Shown piece by piece: positions 62,462 through 64,000 of a DNA stretch of 64,000 bases. The DNA lies in NCBI RefSeq assembly GCF_900114715.1, contig NZ_FOTY01000017.1, forward strand, positions 1 through 64,000, read 5' to 3'. The notes below the pieces were generated by a model that made no database searches, had not been told where the DNA came from, and saw only the letters and a program-made list of their open reading frames with translations. Position 1 is the stretch's first letter; each line of letters starts with the position of its first letter. Position numbers and translations under genes: made by a program. The DNA comes from Salibacterium qingdaonense (lineage in GTDB: Bacteria > Bacillota > Bacilli > Bacillales > Marinococcaceae).

Positions 62462-63814
62462 TTACTGAGAAAGCGGCAGAAAAATTACTGCGGTTGTTCC
62501 CTGTCCGACTTCGCTTTTCAATTGAATGTCCGACCCGAGAGCCCGGGCGAGCTCTTCAGCCAGCGACAACCCCAGGCCAAAGCCTTCTGATCTCCGAGAC
62601 CTGGATTCATCCACCTGGTAAAAACGATCAAATACTTTGTTAAGTTGATCCTTGGGTATGCCTATGCCGTCGTCGGTGATCCTGATGGCAGCCTTATCTC
62701 CACTCCTCACCACCTGCACCTCAATGGGGGTATCGCTGTACTTGCGGGCATTGTCCAAAAAGATGTAGAGGAGCTGCTTGAGTTTCTGTTCATCCGTCTT
62801 TACGATGACTCCCTCGGGCCCTTCAAATGCAACGTCACGCTCGTATGCTCTCTCAAATGAATGAATGATGGACTGCAGAATTCCCGATACGTCATGATAT
62901 CCCCATTCCATATTCCACTCTTCATCTTTCCTGGCCAGAAGCAGAAGCTGCTGAGTCAATCCCCGCATCCGTTCCGCTTCAGATTGAATGGCTTCGACCG
63001 ATTCGTAAAAAAGGGCTTCGTCCTCTCTCCCACGCCGCTTTAACAAGCTGGAATAAGACTCAATAACCGTGAGCGGCGTTTTTAATTCGTGGGACGCATT
63101 CGATACGAACTGCTCCTGCCGTTCATAGTTCGTCTCCAATTGATGGATCATTTCATTAAAGGTCTCTGTCATTTGAGAAAGTTCATCTTTCGATTGCTTC
63201 GAATGTTCAATCTGCTCAAACCGGCCGCTCTGCCGGATTTGATTCATCGTTTGAATCAAAGAGGTGATTGGTTTCGTCATTAGATTACTCAACACACGAG
63301 CCGATAGAAACAGAGGAATCAAGGCAGCCACCGTGACAACAAGTAACACAATCCTAAGTAACGCCAAATTCCCGGCTTCTGTCTCCATCGACTCCATCAG
63401 CTGCAGGGACGCGACCTCTCCTCCTTTCCACACGACAGGCTGCGCCGCAAACGCGTAAGGGGTGTCTTCCAGCCACCGGACTTCGGTCATACTCCGCTCG
63501 TAAAACCGGGTTTTTTGGCCGGTAAGCCGCTGTCCATTTCCACCCGTGACGACCACGTCCGACTGACCATTCTGCAGAACAATGTTCAACATGCCCTCCG
63601 GCGGCACGTAGGCCCGCAGCAGATCCTGTGACGGAACAGCGCCTTGATTCTCATTGATTCCCGTGAGTACCTGCTCTGCTTCCTGCCCGGCCTGCTCCAT
63701 CTCTGTACCGAACATAATGTTTTTGAAAGAAAAATAAACAGCCACGTTGATCAGAATCAGAAGAATAATAAACAAAACTGTCGTGAACACATGAATTTTC
63801 GTTGTCAGCTTCAT
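62462..63814 (-). CDS. Sensor histidine kinase (HAMP type)
   Basis: This is a 450-residue transmembrane kinase with TM1 (~11-30), an extracytoplasmic sensor of ~120 residues, TM2 (~151-172) and HAMP (~172-225). The HisKA domain has phospho-His ~242 in [23 protein letters not shown], and the HATPase_c domain has N-box [12 protein letters not shown]1 [13 protein letters not shown] and G2 [13 protein letters not shown]. Its ATG overlaps the upstream response regulator stop (ATGA). With the two PepSY genes it resembles the B. subtilis ykoGH locus. Signal unknown. Confidence 0.92.
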   Translation of the reverse strand: MKLTTKIHVFTTVLFIILLILINVAVYFSFKNIMFGTEMEQAGQEAEQVLTGINENQGAVPSQDLLRAYVPPEGMLNIVLQNGQSDVVVTGGNGQRLTGQKTRFYERSMTEVRWLEDTPYAFAAQPVVWKGGEVASLQLMESMETEAGNLALLRIVLLVVTVAALIPLFLSARVLSNLMTKPITSLIQTMNQIRQSGRFEQIEHSKQSKDELSQMTETFNEMIHQLETNYERQEQFVSNASHELKTPLTVIESYSSLLKRRGREDEALFYESVEAIQSEAERMRGLTQQLLLLARKDEEWNMEWGYHDVSGILQSIIHSFERAYERDVAFEGPEGVIVKTDEQKLKQLLYIFLDNARKYSDTPIEVQVVRSGDKAAIRITDDGIGIPKDQLNKVFDRFYQVDESRSRRSEGFGLGLSLAEELARALGSDIQLKSEVGQGTTAVIFLPLSQ

Positions 63815-64000
63815 CGTGGATCCTTCAGCACATACCCCACACCTCTTACCGTGTGAATAAGCTGCGGGTCATAGCCTTTGTCCATTTTATTCCGCAGGTA
63901 CCGGACGTACACTTCCACAATATTGGTGTCCCCGTCGTAATCATAGCCCCAGACGCGTTCCAGAAGCTGTTCCCGGTTCAGCACCTGACGCTGGTTGTGC
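63811..64000 (-). CDS. OmpR/PhoB-type response regulator, C-terminal part
   Basis: Only the last ~62 residues are in the window, cut by the right edge. They form most of a winged-helix DNA-binding domain: [40 protein letters not shown], then [13 protein letters not shown], the OmpR/PhoB signature. The stop TGA overlaps the kinase ATG. It is the cognate regulator of the kinase and probably the operon's first gene. Confidence 0.93.
   Translation of the reverse strand, partial: HNQRQVLNREQLLERVWGYDYDGDTNIVEVYVRYLRNKMDKGYDPQLIHTVRGVGYVLKDPR

Overview
The window looks like chromosomal DNA of a Bacillaceae bacterium (Bacillota), probably halophilic or alkaliphilic. The evidence is the B. subtilis-like order yerC-yerB-yerA / purine operon / yebG / pbuG-guaA / TgpA-DUF58-MoxR, strong AGGAGG ribosome sites, purine riboswitches, CcpA-type cre sites, AraR boxes and many acidic extracytoplasmic domains. 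No rRNA, tRNA or CRISPR array was seen. Species-level assignment is inference.

Layout. 1-5.2 kb: an unknown membrane protein, YerC, lipoprotein YerB, YerA deaminase and a small membrane protein. 5.2-18.3 kb: the twelve-gene operon purEKBCSQLFMNHD on the minus strand, behind PurR boxes, a promoter and a guanine riboswitch with an attenuator. 18.2-25.1 kb: yebG, a patatin-like lipase, an M20 amidohydrolase, an AcuI-type reductase, a YitT protein and the PbuG purine permease with its own guanine riboswitch. 25.4-31.5 kb: guaA behind a purine-riboswitch-like leader with unusual loops, then a transglutaminase/DUF58/MoxR operon. 31.7-36.6 kb: a secreted YcdB/SLH protein, a repeat-rich intergenic region and an intact IS1182-type element. 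36.6-49.2 kb: accessory metabolism and signalling (two chemoreceptors, a TPP enzyme operon, an EAL-GGDEF pair, SDR, methyltransferase, GMC oxidoreductase, a membrane-anchored PstS-like protein with an XRE regulator). 49.4-53.2 kb: MurNAc recycling operon murR-murQ-murP. 53.2-55.4 kb: a repeat-rich region, an aldo/keto reductase and a VOC protein. 55.6-61.1 kb: an AraR-controlled arabinoside locus (AraR, FGGY kinase, GH43, LacY-type permease). 61.2-64 kb: two PepSY proteins, a sensor kinase and a response regulator cut by the window end.

How the genes work together. De novo IMP synthesis (pur), GMP synthesis (guaA) and purine uptake (pbuG) all sit behind guanine-sensing leaders, so one ligand can throttle the pathway at three points, with PurR on the pur operon. 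The AraR locus appears to import a short arabinoside, cleave it inside the cell and phosphorylate a pentose or pentulose. The mur operon recovers cell-wall MurNAc.

The most unusual content is non-coding: two intergenic arrays of a 21-bp unit (5073-5177 and 54902-55006); two arrays of short dyads whose half-sites start exactly 25 bp apart and recur every 52-53 bp (34455-34594 and 53454-53616), with a single copy at 19602-19634; and the shortened-loop guanine aptamer before guaA.
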